A stretch of DNA of 64,000 nt from an uncultured Blastocatellia bacterium. Lineage in GTDB: Bacteria > Acidobacteriota > Blastocatellia > HR10. The notes under the pieces were generated by a model, which saw nothing but the letters and a program-made list of their open reading frames with translations, was not told the origin of the DNA and did no database searches. Of this stretch, positions 62,202 through 64,000 are shown in pieces (the stretch's first letter is position 1; the number at the start of each line of letters is the position of its first letter). The stretch spans positions 1 through 64,000 of the forward strand of contig CALHAI010000002.1 in NCBI GenBank assembly GCA_937934295.1, written 5' to 3'. Position numbers and translations under genes: made by a program.

Positions 62202-62229
62202 TTGACTTTTGGGTAAAATATAGTATACT
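62202..62229 (+). promoter_or_regulatory. Strong sigma-70 promoter before the orphan HTH gene
   Basis: TTGACT (62202-62207), 16 bases, TATACT (62224-62229), within an unusually AT-rich stretch (about 62180-62270). Confidence 0.7.
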
Positions 62230-62275
62230 ATGCCGCTGTATTTGATCATAAACTGAAGCTTGATAAAGGAGGTGG

Positions 62276-62665
62276 ATGATGATGCCGACTTTTGCCAGAC
62301 AGCCGCTTCCTGAAGAGCGGAAGACATTGGAAGAGTGGATTAAGAACCCACCGTCACGCGATCACTACATTCGGGCCCGGATTGTGCTGCTTTCGGCTGA
62401 TGGGCTTTCGGCACCGGATATCGCGCGGCGGATCGGACGACACGAGAGCCGTGTTCGAATGTGGATTCGACAGTTCAATCGCTTTGGGATCGAGGGCCTG
62501 TACAGCGGCAAGCCACTGCCGAGTCGGGCCGAACTGGTCTCCAAATCCTCAGGGGATGAACAGCGTGAATCCTCGCGCCAATTCGATGATTCGCCTCAGC
62601 GAAGGAGTTCTGGAGCCGGCAAGTGGATGTTCTACCCTGTACTTGGGCGCGCGGAAGGGGAGTGA
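62276..62665 (+). CDS. Orphan helix-turn-helix protein, IS630-transposase N-terminal type
   Basis: About 129 aa. Residues 30-80 (IRARIVLLSADGLSAPDIARRIGRHESRVRMWIRQFNRFGIEGLYSG) match the winged HTH that begins IS630-family transposases. What follows (ELVSKSSGDEQRESSRQFDD...) is low-complexity and the DDE catalytic domain is missing. It has a perfect AAAGGAGGTGG and three consecutive ATGs (62276, 62279, 62282; the second or third is best spaced). Either a truncated transposase or a stand-alone DNA-binding protein. Confidence 0.6.
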   Translation: MMMPTFARQPLPEERKTLEEWIKNPPSRDHYIRARIVLLSADGLSAPDIARRIGRHESRVRMWIRQFNRFGIEGLYSGKPLPSRAELVSKSSGDEQRESSRQFDDSPQRRSSGAGKWMFYPVLGRAEGE

Positions 62666-62755
62666 CCCACTCCGTTTGGAGATGAGGAGACTCCTGCTCA
62701 CTGAGGCCTCATTAGCGAAGGAGACTTAGGGCTTTTTCGCCTCCTTGCTTGGTAG

Positions 62756-62761
62756 TATAAT
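62756..62761 (+). promoter_or_regulatory. Candidate -10 box for the HU-like gene
   Basis: TATAAT, 78 bases before the ATG. No convincing -35. Confidence 0.3.
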
Positions 62762-62838
62762 CCACGTGGTCGAAAATTCTCGATGGGATGGGGCTTCCGC
62801 GAGGGCTTGGAGCTCGTGGGAGCTCCCAAGGAGGCGAC

Positions 62839-63186
62839 ATGAAGAGAGGACTGACGAAGATGGAGCTAGCCGAGCATTTGGCTCAGAGGTTCGACCTGAG
62901 CAAAACGATGGTCCGTCGGATTCTCGATGAATTGGAGACATTGGCGGCCGAGCAGGTGAGGACAAGGGGGATTTTCTCCCTACCGGGGATTGGCAAGCTC
63001 GTCCTCTCGCACCGGAGAGCGCGGACGGGGAGACATCCGAAGACGGGGGAGCCGATCGAGATTCCGGCGCGGGCGGTGCTGAAGTTTCGCATCGCGAGAA
63101 CCCTGAAGACGGCCATCTTGAGCGCATCGGGCGAAGCGCGCCAAGAAGAGTCGGCAGGGGCGGGCGAGGCTCTCCCGTCCACGTAG
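62839..63186 (+). CDS. HU/IHF-family DNA-binding protein
   Basis: 115 aa. Matches HU through LTKMELAEHLAQRFDLSK, the dimer core and the DNA-clasp arm ARTGRHPKTGEPIEIPARAV with the intercalating Pro, then a non-family tail of about 20 residues (SGEARQEESAGAGEA). Nucleoid protein that bends DNA. The loop before the arm (RTRGIFSLPGIGKLVL) has Pro-Gly-Ile in place of the usual RGFG. ATG 62839 follows AAGGAGG. Confidence 0.88.
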   Translation: MKRGLTKMELAEHLAQRFDLSKTMVRRILDELETLAAEQVRTRGIFSLPGIGKLVLSHRRARTGRHPKTGEPIEIPARAVLKFRIARTLKTAILSASGEARQEESAGAGEALPST

Positions 63187-63210
63187 CGCGCACCTCAGAG
63201 TCCCGATCGA

Positions 63211-63226
63211 AAAGTTTCCAAACTTT
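63211..63226. repeat. Inverted repeat AAAGTTT-CC-AAACTTT upstream of the DUF1800 gene
   Basis: Perfect 7-bp arms; a copy with 6-bp arms lies at 24333-24346. About 60 bases before the start codon. A hairpin CCGTCT-N5-AGACGG (63240-63256) follows. Confidence 0.5.
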
Positions 63227-63286
63227 CTCAGTGCGTTCCCCGTCTTTCCGAGACGGATGTGGTGAGGTCAGATCAAGGAGGGGATT

Positions 63287-64000
63287 ATGCCGCTTGACGA
63301 GTACGACAAGATCGCCCACCTTCTCCGCCGGGCCGGCTTCACTGCTCACCCTGACGAACTGGACGCTGCGGCCGCACGGGGCCTTCAGGCGACGGTCGAG
63401 GATCTCTTGAACTTCGAGCGATTTCCCGATGTCTCGCCTGATCCGGAGATTCTCACAGCCTTAGACCTGCCTCAAAGCGACTTCAACCGGGACGACTTCC
63501 TGAACAAGCTGACGCGGTGGTGGCTTCATGTGATGGCGACGACGCCGCGCCCACTTCAAGAGAAGATGGTGCTCTTCTGGCACGGGCTCTTTGCGACGTC
63601 GGTCAGGGGCTTAGAGTTCTGGCAGCAGATATACCTGCAGAATGAGAACTTCCGGGGCAATTTCGATCCGGACACGGGGCAGCTTTTGAGGCCGGCACTG
63701 GGGAATCCATTCCCTGTGGGGAGCTTCCGCCGCATGTTGGAATACCTCTCCAAGGACCCGGCCATGCTCTATTGGCTCGACAACCAGTTCAACGTGAAGA
63801 AGAGCAGTGAGGTCGGCAGCAACGAGAACTACGCGCGCGAGCTGCACGAACTCTTCTCGATGGGCGTTGAGGATGTCGTGGCGAAGGTCCCCAACTACAC
63901 GGAGCGCGACATCCGACAAGCCTCGCGCGCGCTGACGGGATGGCGCGTGCTTCAGCGTGCGGCGGGCTTCACCTTTCCGCGCGTCTTCTCCTTCGACTCG
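63287..64000 (+). CDS. DUF1800 family protein (5' part, cut by window end)
   Basis: 238 codons are visible with no stop. DEYDKIAHLLRRAGFTAHPDEL and LNKLTRWWLHVMATTPRPLQEKM, then the family signature NENYARELHELFSMGV and YTERDIRQASRALTGW, identify DUF1800. These proteins are often paired with a DUF1501 gene; the next gene is outside the window. No signal peptide at the visible start. ATG 63287 follows AAGGAGGGG. Function of the family is not settled. Confidence 0.9.
   Translation, partial: MPLDEYDKIAHLLRRAGFTAHPDELDAAAARGLQATVEDLLNFERFPDVSPDPEILTALDLPQSDFNRDDFLNKLTRWWLHVMATTPRPLQEKMVLFWHGLFATSVRGLEFWQQIYLQNENFRGNFDPDTGQLLRPALGNPFPVGSFRRMLEYLSKDPAMLYWLDNQFNVKKSSEVGSNENYARELHELFSMGVEDVVAKVPNYTERDIRQASRALTGWRVLQRAAGFTFPRVFSFDS

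Noticed and set aside
62702-62711. Palindrome TGAGGCCTCA after the HTH gene
   Set aside because: Ten bases only, no second copy noticed and no T tract; chance is a sufficient explanation.

Overview
The window is one gene-dense, GC-rich bacterial chromosome segment (about 60% G+C) with ordinary Shine-Dalgarno sites, many 1-4 base gene overlaps, a bacterial type-A RNase P RNA and two tRNAs. The gene mix (S9, M1, M16, M48 and S8 peptidases, MacB-type exporters, a DUF1800 protein, YaiO-like TPR/beta-barrel protein, an archaeal-type ATP-dependent DNA ligase, many membrane glycosyltransferases) suits a diderm bacterium. My best guess is Acidobacteriota (Blastocatellia-like); this is inference from gene content, not from a marker alignment. 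I see no prophage, CRISPR array or intact insertion sequence.

Layout. 0-2.4 kb: ribD, rsmA, tRNA-Pro(UGG), tRNA-Arg(UCU). 2.5-15.6 kb: a tightly coupled seven-gene operon of a hybrid histidine kinase, a giant HEAT-repeat membrane protein, a 45-residue membrane peptide, a GT-C-like membrane protein with a C-terminal beta-sandwich, a TPR/outer-membrane-barrel protein, a UbiA-type polyprenyl-phosphate pentosyltransferase and a processive GT2 synthase. This looks like a synthase-dependent exopolysaccharide machine of an undescribed composition and is the best candidate for a new system. 15.6-16.0 kb: rnpB (minus). 16-25 kb: M48 protease, zinc-ribbon membrane proteins, DUF350, a divergent PanC, UvrC, a ZIP transporter and a Spy-like protein. 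25-32.7 kb: a CARDB adhesion-type protein, then a minus-strand sugar operon (GT39, ArnC-like GT2, GNAT, WecE-like aminotransferase, GT39) that probably makes and transfers a 4-acetamido-4,6-dideoxyhexose. 32.7-49.3 kb: S9 peptidase, TruD, YdjM-like protein, DASS transporter, ATP-dependent ligase, cyclophilin, DinB, SCP2, M1 and S8 peptidases. 49.4-53.3 kb: UbiD-family decarboxylase, coiled-coil protein, NTF2-like protein, Dtd. 53.3-58.8 kb: a minus-strand envelope-stress/efflux operon (ECF sigma, anti-sigma, Spy-like, MacA-like adaptor, ABC ATPase, permease). 58.9-64 kb: M16 protease, cold-shock protein with promoter and terminator, an orphan IS630-type HTH protein, an HU-like protein, and the start of a DUF1800 protein cut by the window edge.

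Start codons were moved inward where family alignment, Shine-Dalgarno spacing or overlap with the previous stop supported it. Promoter calls are by eye against the sigma-70 consensus.
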